The position numbers and the translations under genes were made by a program. From Henriciella sp. (GTDB lineage Bacteria; Pseudomonadota; Alphaproteobacteria; Caulobacterales; Hyphomonadaceae): 64,000 nt of DNA. The notes beneath the pieces are model-generated. The model was not told where the DNA came from. It worked only from the letters and a program-made list of their open reading frames with translations, and searched no databases. Shown piece after piece: positions 36,024 through 44,886 of the stretch (within the stretch, counting starts at the first letter, position 1; each line of letters opens with the position of its first letter). Where the stretch lies: contig NZ_JAPYPG010000003.1 in the NCBI RefSeq assembly GCF_029937755.1, positions 248,001 through 312,000 on the forward strand, in the 5' to 3' direction.

Positions 36024-37457
36024 ATGAAAGCCTTTGCAGATCAGGACGCCACCGCGCTCGCGGCGCTGGTACGTAACAGGGAAGTGAGCCCAGGGGAGCT
36101 GCTGGACGCCGCGCTTGAGAGCGCGCGGGCCGCACAGGATGAGCTCAACTGTTTCTCGCAATTCTTCGAGGATCATGCCCGCAAGCAGATCACCGAAGGC
36201 CTGCCGGCCGGCCCTTTTGCGGGCGTGCCGTTCGCCACCAAGGATCTCGGTGTCCGCCTCGAGGGGCTGCCGCTGACCAATGGCTCGCGGGCCTTCAGGG
36301 ATAATGTCGCGACGTTCGACTCCACGCTAGCCAAGCGCTATCGCGAGGCTGGCTTTGTGATCTTCGCGCAAACGACCAGCCCCGAATTCGGCCTGACGAC
36401 CTCAACCGAGAGCGCGCTCTACGGCAAGACACGCAATCCGTGGGATACCGGGCGAACCTCCGGCGGCTCCTCTGGCGGCGCCTCGGCCACCGTGGCCTCC
36501 GGTGTCCTGCCCGTGGCGCATGCCAGCGATGGGGGCGGCTCGATCCGCATTCCGGCGGCATGTACCGGTCTGGTCGGGCTCAAACCCTCGCGCGGGCGCG
36601 TGCCGATGGGACCGCCGATGAGCGAGAACTGGTTCGGCCTGTCGACCCATCACTGCGTCTCCCGCAGCGTACGCGACAGCGCAGCCCTTCTCGACGCGAC
36701 CCACGGCCAGGAGCCCGGTGGCCGATACATCGCCCCGCCTCCGCAGACGAGCTACCTCACCGCCTCACAACGTGATCCCCGGCCACTGAAGATCGCGCTG
36801 TGGACGACGGCACCGAATGGCGTGAGGCCGGACAAGGAGGCTGACGCTGGCCTCAAGGCGACCGGCAAGCTGCTGCAATCGCTCGGCCACCATGTCGAGG
36901 AGGCCGGACCTGCGCTTGATGGCGACGCGCTTGGCAAGGGGATGATGATGATCGTCTCCTCCTTCATGGCCGCCGTCGCTGATGAGCGCGAACAGGCTTT
37001 TGGCCGCAAGATCGGCGCAGATGATTTCGAACCGGTCTCGATGCGCTTTATCGAGCTGGGCCGGACCGTGCCGATGTCCGAACTCGTGAAGACCAACAAT
37101 GCCTTCCTCGAGGCTGCATTCGCTTTCGAGACCTTCATGGACGAAGGCGGCTACGATCTCATCCTCGCGCCGACGCTGGCACGTCCGCCGGTCGAGCTCG
37201 GCGTGCTGAGCCTCGACCCGGAGGATTTCGATGCCTATGGCGAGGCCATCACAGGCTTTGCGCCATGGTGTCCGGTCTTCAACCAGACAGGCTGGCCAGC
37301 CATATCGCTGCCGCTGCACCAGACCGCAGATAACCTGCCGCTGGGCATGATGTTCGGCGCACGGCTCGGTCGCGAAGACCTGCTCTACGCCATCGCCGGC
37401 CAGATCGAGCGCGCTGCGCCATGGGCCAACCGCCGGCCGCCAGTCTGGTTCGACTGA
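36024..37457 (+). CDS. Amidase (amidase signature family)
   Basis: 477 residues with the amidase signature. The catalytic Lys lies in 'PFATKDLG' (about residue 72), and the Gly/Ser-rich segment '[13 protein letters not shown]' (about 150-163) with '[14 protein letters not shown]' (about 171-184) supplies the cis-Ser and nucleophile Ser. The sequence resembles aliphatic or aryl-acylamide amidases that hydrolyse amides to acid and ammonia. ATG at 36024 after a GAGAGCGGGCC site. A GFA-family gene follows after 4 nt. Confidence 0.92.
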   Translation: MKAFADQDATALAALVRNREVSPGELLDAALESARAAQDELNCFSQFFEDHARKQITEGLPAGPFAGVPFATKDLGVRLEGLPLTNGSRAFRDNVATFDSTLAKRYREAGFVIFAQTTSPEFGLTTSTESALYGKTRNPWDTGRTSGGSSGGASATVASGVLPVAHASDGGGSIRIPAACTGLVGLKPSRGRVPMGPPMSENWFGLSTHHCVSRSVRDSAALLDATHGQEPGGRYIAPPPQTSYLTASQRDPRPLKIALWTTAPNGVRPDKEADAGLKATGKLLQSLGHHVEEAGPALDGDALGKGMMMIVSSFMAAVADEREQAFGRKIGADDFEPVSMRFIELGRTVPMSELVKTNNAFLEAAFAFETFMDEGGYDLILAPTLARPPVELGVLSLDPEDFDAYGEAITGFAPWCPVFNQTGWPAISLPLHQTADNLPLGMMFGARLGREDLLYAIAGQIERAAPWANRRPPVWFD

Positions 37458-37461
37458 CACC

Positions 37462-37860
37462 ATGGCCGAAGGTCTCAGGACATATGCGGGCGGCTGCCAT
37501 TGCGGCGGCGTGCGTTTCGAGGTGGATCTCCCCGATCATGTCGAGGTGGAGGACTGCAACTGCTCGATCTGCGCCATGAGCGGTAATGACCACATCATCG
37601 TGCCATCCAGCCGCTTCCGGCTGACGCAAGGCGAAGAACGGCTGACCGTGTATCGCTTCAATACCGGCGCGGCCCGCCACCTGTTCTGCAAGGTGTGCGG
37701 GATCAAGAGCTTCTATGTCCCACGCTCCAATCCGGATGGCTATGCCGTGACCTGGCGCTGCCTCGACAATTGGGAGACCCTCGACGCCATGGTCACCGGC
37801 TTTGACGGCCAGAACTGGGAGGCAAATGCCGCCCGCCTGGCGCACAAGTCAAAAGCCTAG
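37462..37860 (+). CDS. GFA family (CENP-V/GFA) protein
   Basis: 132 residues with zinc-binding Cys motifs 'GCHCGGVRFEV' (about residues 12-22), 'CNCSIC' (about 33-38) and 'CKVCG' (about 76-80), typical of glutathione-dependent formaldehyde-activating enzymes and their homologues. It may bind glutathione adducts, but most members have no shown activity. It starts 4 nt after the amidase stop, indicating co-transcription. Its stop overlaps that of the convergent sensor gene at 37857. Confidence 0.85.
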   Translation: MAEGLRTYAGGCHCGGVRFEVDLPDHVEVEDCNCSICAMSGNDHIIVPSSRFRLTQGEERLTVYRFNTGAARHLFCKVCGIKSFYVPRSNPDGYAVTWRCLDNWETLDAMVTGFDGQNWEANAARLAHKSKA

Positions 37861-38426
37861 TTCGGTGGCTCATCGCCGGGCGGAGACAGTGGCGGGCCAT
37901 GCCGGTCACCATGACCCCCGGGCCGACGGTCGTGGTGCTCACGCCAGCGGGCCCGGCGCTCTTCATCGACCTTCTTCAGCCACCCGACGAGGTCCTCGCG
38001 CTGGTCGAGCGTGAGGCTTGAAAGCTCGTCAGCGAGGACCGTGTGGAATGACCGGGTCAGGCGCTGGTCGGCGTCACGAATGCCGGTAAAGGCGGCCTCA
38101 ACGGCAGACCGGTCGAACGGATCGGCATCCATCGCGTCGCGAAGGGCCTGTTGTGCCTGGCGTTTCTGCACCCAATAGGGCCGGGCTTCACGGAAGGCTT
38201 CACGAAACGCCTGACGCATTTCCTTGTGGGCGCTATCGGGCATGACGCTTTCCATGCCGCGGGCAATCTCGAATTCCTCGCCGCCCCCGCGGGGCCCGCG
38301 CTCATGGTGAGGGCGGTCCGGCTTGCCGATGGCATTGCCAAGGATCAGGCCAATCAAAAGCGCATTGGCGATCAACGAGACGACGAGCGCGATGCCCAGC
38401 GTCGAAAGGGCGCGGCGTCGACTCAT
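37857..38426 (-). CDS. Spy/CnrX-like periplasmic metal-sensor protein
   Basis: 189 residues: one N-terminal membrane anchor (about residues 10-32), then a His/Arg/Gly-rich linker and a long helical domain with 'AFREAFREARPYW' and 'RQAQQALRDAMDADPFD', and a His/Arg/Pro tail ('HHDRRPGGHGDRHG'). This matches the 'periplasmic heavy-metal sensor' (Spy/ZraP/CnrX) architecture, in which helical hairpins and His-rich tails bind metal. It is last in the EF-hand - ECF sigma - putative anti-sigma - sensor operon, overlapping the preceding gene by 4 nt. Substrate metal not determined. Confidence 0.7.
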   Translation of the reverse strand: MSRRRALSTLGIALVVSLIANALLIGLILGNAIGKPDRPHHERGPRGGGEEFEIARGMESVMPDSAHKEMRQAFREAFREARPYWVQKRQAQQALRDAMDADPFDRSAVEAAFTGIRDADQRLTRSFHTVLADELSSLTLDQREDLVGWLKKVDEERRARWREHHDRRPGGHGDRHGPPLSPPGDEPPN

Positions 38427-38896
38427 TCGTCTACCTCCTGGATGTAGGCCTCAAAGCCATCATAGCCGAGGGCGGCATAGACAACTTCTTCCTCGGCCGT
38501 CTGATAACCGTCATCAGCAGTCGCCGGGGCACTGAAGATGCCGGCGCTCACACCCATGACAAGCGCGGCGGCCGTTGCTCCGGCCGGCCAGCGGAGACCG
38601 TTCGGAAATACCATTTCACGCAACCGACCGGCCCAGCCAGCCAGCGCCGAATGGGCCGCCGGCGCAGCCTCAAGAATACGTTCCGCCAGACCGGCGGGCA
38701 CATCAGGCAAGGCCTCACGCTCAAAGGCAAGATCCAGCGCGCGCGCCTCGTCGAGCGCAACGGCAAAGCGGTCGGGATGCGCTTTGAGATGCACCATGGC
38801 CGCATCGCGCTCATCCTCTGGCCAGGCCATCGGTTCGGCGCCATAGGCGGCAATCAGATCATAAAGGCGTTCGTCTTTCATCATCCTGTCCTTCAT
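38423..38896 (-). CDS. Single-pass membrane protein, putative anti-sigma factor
   Basis: 157 residues. The N-terminal half is cytoplasmic and acidic/helical, as in anti-sigma domains. One transmembrane segment at about 105-122 is followed by a short acidic periplasmic tail. The gene starts inside the sigma-factor stop (ATGA), the classic placement for a cognate anti-sigma factor, although no known anti-sigma motif (such as zinc HxxxCxxC) is present. ATG 38896, 38884 and 38881 are all possible starts. Function is inferred from position and topology. Confidence 0.6.
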   Translation of the reverse strand: MKDRMMKDERLYDLIAAYGAEPMAWPEDERDAAMVHLKAHPDRFAVALDEARALDLAFEREALPDVPAGLAERILEAAPAAHSALAGWAGRLREMVFPNGLRWPAGATAAALVMGVSAGIFSAPATADDGYQTAEEEVVYAALGYDGFEAYIQEVDE

Positions 38897-39516
38897 GCGT
38901 CGCTGTCTGCTGCGAGCTCAAGACGCAGTTTGCGCCGCCCGCGCGCCAGCAGGCTTTCAAGCGCTTCGACACTGATGCCCATCACTTCGGCGGCCTCGAT
39001 ATTGCCGAGCCCCTCGAAGGCGCTCAGTGTCAGCGCTTCCTTCTGTCGTTCCGGCAGCCGGTCCACCAGCGCCGTAATGTGTGCGCTCGCCTGCTTCTGG
39101 GAGAGCGCCTGTTCAGGCCGGAGCGAAATATCGATCTGCTCCGGCAATTCGTCCATCAGGACCGGCTTCTTCTTCTTCAGCCGGTCGCGGCAGAGATTGA
39201 TCGCGACAGTGCAGGCCCAGGTCGAGAACTTGGCCCGCTCTTCCCAGTCTGGCAGCATCTTCCACGCCCGCAGGAACGTCTCCTGCGTCACGTCTTCTGC
39301 CTCCTGCCGGTCTCGCAGCATGCGAAAGGCCACACGCCAGACAACTGGCATGTGGCGATTGACGAGTGCTGTCTGGGCCGTGCGGTCGCCAGCAGCGGCT
39401 CGTGCGATCTGGTCTCGTTCGCTGATGCCTGACACCGGGCCACAGTAGCGGCGCTGGCGCAGGATGCGAGGAAGGAATTTCCCCGCTTCCGCACCAGCGC
39501 ACGCCGTGAGGTCCAC
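38893..39516 (-). CDS. ECF-type RNA polymerase sigma factor
   Basis: 207 residues as called; a GTG at 39435 would give about 180 residues, the more usual ECF size. Region 2 ('LVNRHMPVVWRVAFRMLRDRQEAEDVTQETFLRAWKMLP') and region 4 ('LPERQKEALTLSAFEGLGNIEAAEVMGISVEALESLLARGRRKL') are both clear. It should direct transcription of a small stress regulon, possibly including its own operon. It is embedded between the EF-hand protein and the putative anti-sigma gene, each with stop-start contact, so the four genes are expressed together. Confidence 0.9.
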   Translation of the reverse strand: MDLTACAGAEAGKFLPRILRQRRYCGPVSGISERDQIARAAAGDRTAQTALVNRHMPVVWRVAFRMLRDRQEAEDVTQETFLRAWKMLPDWEERAKFSTWACTVAINLCRDRLKKKKPVLMDELPEQIDISLRPEQALSQKQASAHITALVDRLPERQKEALTLSAFEGLGNIEAAEVMGISVEALESLLARGRRKLRLELAADSDA

Positions 39517-40005
39517 TTACTGGTCAGTGCCACCATCTTCCGGCCAGTAAGGGCAATCTCCGCCATGCTTGCCGCGACCACGCTTCGCCTTCATCGCCGC
39601 GATTTCATCAGCGGTGATGATGTCGTCATCATCGACATCCAAACGGTCGAACATCATGGCGCCGCGCCCTCCGAATTCATCGGCGGAAATCACGCCATCG
39701 CCATTCGCATCCCGGCGATCAAACATCGCCTGCTGGCGAGCTTCCATGCGGCGTGCACGTTGGACGGCGCGGAAGGCTTCCATTTCAGCCATGCTGAGGC
39801 TGCCGTCACCATTGGCATCGGCTTCAGCAAACCGCTGGGCCTTGTGGGCTTCAACTTCAGCCTTCGTAATCTGGCCGTCGCCATTCGTGTCCATCTTCTC
39901 GATCATCTGGCCCCTGCCGCCATTGTACGGCTGGGCGATGGCATATCCAGCCACGCCGACCGTGGTCGTACCGGCAATGAGTGCTGCGAGTGCAAGTTTT
40001 TTCAT
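39517..40005 (-). CDS. Exported EF-hand calcium-binding protein
   Basis: 162 residues with a signal peptide (about residues 1-25) and four EF-hand loops: DTNGDGQITKAE (about 39-50), DANGDGSLSMAE, DANGDGVISADE and the variant DVDDDDIITADE. The first three have all standard Ca2+ ligands. It likely senses or buffers Ca2+ in the periplasm. It is the first gene of the EF-hand/ECF-sigma operon, immediately followed by the sigma gene (1-nt contact), so it may be the input or a target of the sigma switch. It follows glnE by 50 nt on the same strand. Confidence 0.88.
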   Translation of the reverse strand: MKKLALAALIAGTTTVGVAGYAIAQPYNGGRGQMIEKMDTNGDGQITKAEVEAHKAQRFAEADANGDGSLSMAEMEAFRAVQRARRMEARQQAMFDRRDANGDGVISADEFGGRGAMMFDRLDVDDDDIITADEIAAMKAKRGRGKHGGDCPYWPEDGGTDQ

Positions 40006-40055
40006 TTCGGGTTCTTCCTCTTATTGGCCCCACACGGTGGAACGAGGAAGGCTCA

Positions 40056-42782
40056 CTAATCCGTCGCGAGCGGTCCGATCTTTTTGCATCTAAGAGACGA
40101 AATCGCTGTTGTGACAGCCCTGTAGCGGGCTTCCAGATCCTCGAACGTCTCGCAGTTCGTCGCCAGGGCAAGACGGGTTTTCAGCCCCTGGGAAAACATG
40201 TCGGCGGTCAGTTCGGCCCCAACAGCCAATCGCTGGATCTGCTGGATGGACTGAAGGAAGGTGAAGCTCGACGTGATCGTCTCTACCTCATCAGCGCTGA
40301 GCGCCCCCTCCTCCCCAAGCGTCTCGGCAGCGTCAATCACCATGGGCAATACGCAATCCTCCTTGCCGGAAAGGAGCATGGCCTGCTGCAACACGAATTC
40401 GAGATCGATCAAACCACCTTCGACCAGCTTCAGGTCCCAGTCGCCACGCGGCGGGCGTTCCTTCCAGAGCCGGCGGCGCATGTCGAGGATATCGGTTTTG
40501 CGTTCGGCCTCCGGCTTGCCATGGATGATCGCATGACGGGCAATCTCAAGCGCGCGCTGGCCAAGCGCCTCGTCTCCGGCGACGGGCCGCAGCCGGGTCA
40601 GCGCCATCAGCTCCCAGGTCCAGGCGTCCTCATGCTGGTAACGGTCGAAAGCCTTGATGGAGGTCGCAACCGGTCCGGACCTGCCGGATGGACGCAACCG
40701 CATATCGACCTCGTAGAGGCTGCCCTCGGCAGTCTCGACGGAGATCGCAGTGATGAGGCGCTGGGCGAATTTGGTGAACCAGTGCCCGGCCTCCCCGGCA
40801 ACCCCTTCTTCCGCATCGAAGATGATGATCAGGTCGAGGTCCGACCCGGCCGTCAGCTCCTTGCCACCGAGCTTGCCGAGTGCGCCGATCGACCAGTGCC
40901 CCGGCTGGGGCCCATAGCGGCGCGCGGTCTCGATCGCTGCCGCCTCGGCCATCAGCTGGACGCAATGATCTGCAAGGTCACTCCAGGCGAGCGCAGCCTG
41001 CTGGGCCGGCAGGCGTGAATGCAGCAGGCGGTGACCGATCAGGAAGGCCCGCTCATTCTGCCAGCGGCGCACCTCATCCATCTGGCTCTCGAAATCCGCC
41101 TCGCGGGAGAGGGCCGGAGGGTATTCCTGCCCACTCGGCGTCACCAGCGCCTCAAGCAGGCCCGGCTGGCGTGACAGGGTCTGCGAAAGGCGCGGGGCGA
41201 TGGCGAGCGTCGTAACAAGATCTTCGAGAAGCGTGCCTTCATTGGCGAGCATGGAGAGCGTCTGGATGCCGGAGCTCAGCCCTTCGAAGAAGCGCGTGAA
41301 ACGGGTGAAGGCGGTATCCGGCTCCCCTGTCCGGCTCATCGCCTCGAGCAGTTCCGGCAGCAGCCCCGTAAGCAGGCCGCGGCCGCGTTCAGTCCGCGTG
41401 GCGGGTGTCTTGCCGCGATGCCAGTTGGCAACAGTGGCGATGATGCGCGACGGGTCAGAGAAGCCGTACTTCTTCAGCGTTTCGACCGTTCCTGGATCGT
41501 CGTCGACGCCGGTGAAGACGAGATTGCCGCGCGTGGCGGTTTCCTGCTTGCGCTCTTCTTCGGCGAACAGGTCGCGATAATGATGGTTTACCCGCGCGCG
41601 GACCTCTGAGACGGCCCTGTCGAAACCGGCCAGGTCCTCATGCCCACAAAGCTTTGCCACGCGGGTGCGAGCCTCCTCCTCCTTTGGCAGGCGATGGGTC
41701 TGCTGGTCCTCAAGCATCTGGATACGGTGCTCGATGCCGCGCAGGACCTGGTAAGCCTGCGACAGCTCCTCCCCGACTGCGGCATCGACAGACCCGGCCG
41801 CGACAAGAGCGTCGAGTCCTTTCAATGTCTTCTTGTGGCGCAGGAAACTGTTGCGCCCGCCCATAATGATCTGCTGCGTCTGGACGAAGAACTCGATCTC
41901 GCGGATGCCGCCGGGTCCGAGCTTCAGGTCTGGCGACGGGTCGGCAAGATCGCTGGCGCCTGTCTGTGAATTGATCATGCGCTTGATGGCCTGGACGTCG
42001 GCAATGGCCCAATAGTCCATATGGCGGCGCCAGACGAAGGGCTCGAGCATCGCGATGAAGCGTTCACCCGCCTTCATGTCGCCTGCGCAGGATCGCGCCT
42101 TGATCCAGACCATGCGCTCCCAGTTCTGACCGACGCTCTCATAGTAGATTTCGGCCATCTGGGTGGAGACGGCAGGCGGGGTGGATCCAGGGTCGGGACG
42201 CAGACGCAGATCGGTGCGAAAGACGTAGCCATCGCCGGTGATCTCCTCAAGCAGCCCCATCGTGTCCCGCACAACCTTGCTCGCCAGCTCACCAGCTTCC
42301 GGGACGCCTTCGGCAAAAACGGCCGGATCGTAGAAGATAGCCATGTCGATGTCGGAAGAATAGTTGAGCTCGAACGCTCCCATCTTGCCGAGCGCGATCA
42401 CAAACATGCCGTCAGGCTTGAGCCCGCGCATCCGCAGCGCTGACTGTAGCGCAGCATCCACGGCAAGGTCGGCGAAGCCCGTCAGATGGCCGGTAATATC
42501 CTGCAGAGGGGCAGCGCCAGAGAGGTCCATGGCAGCAACAGCCATATGGTTCTTGAGCTTCGCCTGGCGCAGCGCGGCCATGACCTCGTCTCGCGTCTCG
42601 AGACCTGCCGCCGCTTCGGCTTGTTTCATGGCATCCGCAGCCAGGACAGCCGGCCCATCTGCCTTCAGGAGAGCCAGCGCATCGGGGGCCCGCCGGACCA
42701 GTCTCGCGAGATAAGGGGCAAGCTGTGCGCCGGCGTCGAAGGCATCATGGCCGCTGTCGGCAAGAGGTCTGATCTCCAACAT
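40056..42782 (-). CDS. glnE: Bifunctional glutamine synthetase adenylyltransferase/adenylyl-removing enzyme
   Basis: 908 residues with two nucleotidyltransferase domains. The N-terminal (removing) one carries 'GKMGAFELNYSSDIDMAIFYD' and the C-terminal (adenylylating) one 'GKLGGKELTAGSDLDLIIIFD', each with the DxD metal pair. GlnE reversibly adenylylates GlnA in response to PII proteins, so it controls ammonia assimilation. The start lies 10 nt after the histidine kinase stop, so glnE ends the degP-RR-HK-glnE transcript as in other Alphaproteobacteria. Slightly short compared with many 940-1000 residue homologues. Confidence 0.95.
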   Translation of the reverse strand: MLEIRPLADSGHDAFDAGAQLAPYLARLVRRAPDALALLKADGPAVLAADAMKQAEAAAGLETRDEVMAALRQAKLKNHMAVAAMDLSGAAPLQDITGHLTGFADLAVDAALQSALRMRGLKPDGMFVIALGKMGAFELNYSSDIDMAIFYDPAVFAEGVPEAGELASKVVRDTMGLLEEITGDGYVFRTDLRLRPDPGSTPPAVSTQMAEIYYESVGQNWERMVWIKARSCAGDMKAGERFIAMLEPFVWRRHMDYWAIADVQAIKRMINSQTGASDLADPSPDLKLGPGGIREIEFFVQTQQIIMGGRNSFLRHKKTLKGLDALVAAGSVDAAVGEELSQAYQVLRGIEHRIQMLEDQQTHRLPKEEEARTRVAKLCGHEDLAGFDRAVSEVRARVNHHYRDLFAEEERKQETATRGNLVFTGVDDDPGTVETLKKYGFSDPSRIIATVANWHRGKTPATRTERGRGLLTGLLPELLEAMSRTGEPDTAFTRFTRFFEGLSSGIQTLSMLANEGTLLEDLVTTLAIAPRLSQTLSRQPGLLEALVTPSGQEYPPALSREADFESQMDEVRRWQNERAFLIGHRLLHSRLPAQQAALAWSDLADHCVQLMAEAAAIETARRYGPQPGHWSIGALGKLGGKELTAGSDLDLIIIFDAEEGVAGEAGHWFTKFAQRLITAISVETAEGSLYEVDMRLRPSGRSGPVATSIKAFDRYQHEDAWTWELMALTRLRPVAGDEALGQRALEIARHAIIHGKPEAERKTDILDMRRRLWKERPPRGDWDLKLVEGGLIDLEFVLQQAMLLSGKEDCVLPMVIDAAETLGEEGALSADEVETITSSFTFLQSIQQIQRLAVGAELTADMFSQGLKTRLALATNCETFEDLEARYRAVTTAISSLRCKKIGPLATD

Positions 42783-42792
42783 GGGATGTCTC

Positions 42793-44196
42793 TTACTTGT
42801 CTCGCGGCAGGGTTAAAACCGCTTTCAGGCCTTTTGGCTGAGGCGGTCCATGTGTCCACAACAGATCGAGGTGCCCCTTGTGCAGCTCGGCCACCGCATC
42901 GGCCAGGGCAAGACCAAGCCCGGACCCGGCCTGGGTCCGCGCGGAATCAAGCCGGAAGAAACGCTCCTTGGCCTTGTCGCGCATATGTTCAGCAATGCCC
43001 GGACCATCATCGGACACAGTGATGATGACCGAGTCGGAGCTACGCCGCGCCGTAAAGGTGATCTCGCCATTTTCCGGCGTGTATTTCAGTGCGTTGTCGA
43101 GCAGGTTCGAGACCGCCTGCGCAATCAGTTCGCGGTCTCCGAGCACGATGATCGGCTGGGAGATGTCGCTGTTGAAGATGAGCCCCGCATCTTCGCAGGC
43201 CGGCTCATAAAGCTCGGCGAGTTCTTCAAGGACCTCGTGCAGATCGATCTTCACCATCCGCCCTTCGGAACCGGCATCAAGCCGCGAAAGCCGCAGGATG
43301 GCGTTGAAGGTCAGCAGCACCCGGTCGACTTCCTCCACTGTGCTGGCAAGGGTCTCGCGCGCCGTATCGGTATCCATGTCGGACAGGAGCGTGGTCTCCA
43401 ACCGGTTGCGCAGGCGCGAGAGCGGTGAGCGGAGATCATGTGCGATAGCATCGCCGGAATGCCGGCTTGCCGCCATCAGGCGCTCAAGTTTTTCCAGCAT
43501 GGTATTCAGATGCGTTGCCAGCCGGTCGAACTCGTCACCGGAGCCCTGGACAGGCGCGCGGATGGAGAGATTGCCTGCAACGATTTCTTCGGTCGTGCGG
43601 GTCAACTGCTCGGCGCGCCGGGCAGCGTAGCGGGAGATGAAGATCCCCCCGATCAGGGCCAGCAGCACGCCAATCGGCGCCGCCGTCGTGACGGCTTGGG
43701 TAATGCGCCGGACAATCCGCCCGCGTTCGCCCGTCTCGATGGCGACGAGAAGGACATTGCCATTGGCCAGCTTCACGATCCGGCCCTCAGCCTCGGTGAC
43801 GACTGCCTCGCCATTGCCGCGCGGCATCTCGATCGACAGGCTGACCATGCTGACTTCGCCAACCGTTTCAGGCGGAGAGACCGGCAAATAGGGAAAGTCC
43901 CCGATGATGCGTTCGCCGTCAGGGGTTTCCAGCTGATAACGAAAAGGGGCGCCCGGAACGAGCGCCCTCTCGATGACAGATTGTTCGAGGCGTTCCAGAC
44001 CGCCAGCATTATAGGCCAGGCCAAGCGCCCGCATCTCCGCATCCAGCCGCTGGTCGGCTTCTGCACGCAGAGAGCCGACCGTCGCCTGATACAGATAGGC
44101 GAGCAGCAGGAACGAGAACAGCCCGAACAGGACTGAGTAGACGAGCGCCAGCCGGAAGGTTGAGGTCCGGACAAAGGCGAAGGGGCCTGACTTCAT
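42793..44196 (-). CDS. Membrane sensor histidine kinase (HAMP, EnvZ/CpxA class)
   Basis: 467 residues. Two membrane helices (about 15-38 and 160-185) bracket a periplasmic sensor, followed by HAMP, then the H-box 'AIAHDLRSPLSRLRNRLE' (His about residue 254) and the ATPase motifs 'LLDNALKYTPENGEI', 'VSDDGPGI' and 'GSGLGLALA'. Its start overlaps the response-regulator stop by 4 nt, a cognate pair. Gene order degP - RR - HK - glnE suggests periplasmic-stress sensing coupled to the protease upstream. Confidence 0.92.
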   Translation of the reverse strand: MKSGPFAFVRTSTFRLALVYSVLFGLFSFLLLAYLYQATVGSLRAEADQRLDAEMRALGLAYNAGGLERLEQSVIERALVPGAPFRYQLETPDGERIIGDFPYLPVSPPETVGEVSMVSLSIEMPRGNGEAVVTEAEGRIVKLANGNVLLVAIETGERGRIVRRITQAVTTAAPIGVLLALIGGIFISRYAARRAEQLTRTTEEIVAGNLSIRAPVQGSGDEFDRLATHLNTMLEKLERLMAASRHSGDAIAHDLRSPLSRLRNRLETTLLSDMDTDTARETLASTVEEVDRVLLTFNAILRLSRLDAGSEGRMVKIDLHEVLEELAELYEPACEDAGLIFNSDISQPIIVLGDRELIAQAVSNLLDNALKYTPENGEITFTARRSSDSVIITVSDDGPGIAEHMRDKAKERFFRLDSARTQAGSGLGLALADAVAELHKGHLDLLWTHGPPQPKGLKAVLTLPRDK

Positions 44197-44870
44197 GCCT
44201 GTAGGCAGTAACCCGCACCGCGCACCGTTTGAAGGAGGGCCTCGTCAAAATCCTTGTCAATTTTCGCGCGAAGTCGCGAAATATGGACATCGATGACATT
44301 GGTCTGGGGGTCGAAATGGTAGTCCCAGACCTTCTCAAGCAGCATCGTGCGGGTCACGACCTGACCGGCATGGCGCATCAGGAATTCCAGAAGACGGAAT
44401 TCGCGCGGCTGCAGGTCGATCTTCTGGCCCTGGCGCCAAACCTTGCGGTCCAGCAGGTCCATTTCGAGATCACCGACTCTCAGCTTGGTCACCGGCGGCT
44501 CGTCCTGGACCTGACGGCGGCCCAGTGCCTCGACACGCGCGGCCAGTTCTGCCGGCGCGAAGGGTTTGGCGAGATAATCGTCTGCGCCGACCTTCAGACC
44601 TTCGACACGGTTGTCGACATCCGAGAGCGCCGAAAGGAAGAGAGCCGGCGTCTGCCCGCCCCCATTCCGGTATTCCTCAACGAGCTTCAGCCCGTCCTTT
44701 TCCGGCAGCATCCGATCGACAACGAGCGCGTCGAACGCCCCATCACGGGCCAGGGCAAGGCCGTTGGCGCCGTCATAGGCCGTTTCCACGTCATGGCCGG
44801 CTTCTGAGAGCACCTTGTTGATGAATGTCGCGTGCTCGCGATCATCCTCGATTATCAGGACCCGCATCAT
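44193..44870 (-). CDS. OmpR-family response regulator
   Basis: 225 residues from ATG 44870, with AGGAG 5 nt upstream; upstream extension is unsupported. The receiver domain has Glu8/Asp9-10, phospho-acceptor Asp52 in 'LVVDRMLPEKDG', and the conserved Lys in 'YLAKPF'. The winged-helix effector domain spans about residues 125-225 ('QPREFRLLEFLMRHAGQVVTRTML'). It follows degP by 16 nt and is coupled to its kinase gene, so it likely controls envelope-stress genes. Confidence 0.92.
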   Translation of the reverse strand: MMRVLIIEDDREHATFINKVLSEAGHDVETAYDGANGLALARDGAFDALVVDRMLPEKDGLKLVEEYRNGGGQTPALFLSALSDVDNRVEGLKVGADDYLAKPFAPAELAARVEALGRRQVQDEPPVTKLRVGDLEMDLLDRKVWRQGQKIDLQPREFRLLEFLMRHAGQVVTRTMLLEKVWDYHFDPQTNVIDVHISRLRAKIDKDFDEALLQTVRGAGYCLQA

Positions 44871-44886
44871 GGGCACTCCTTTACTA

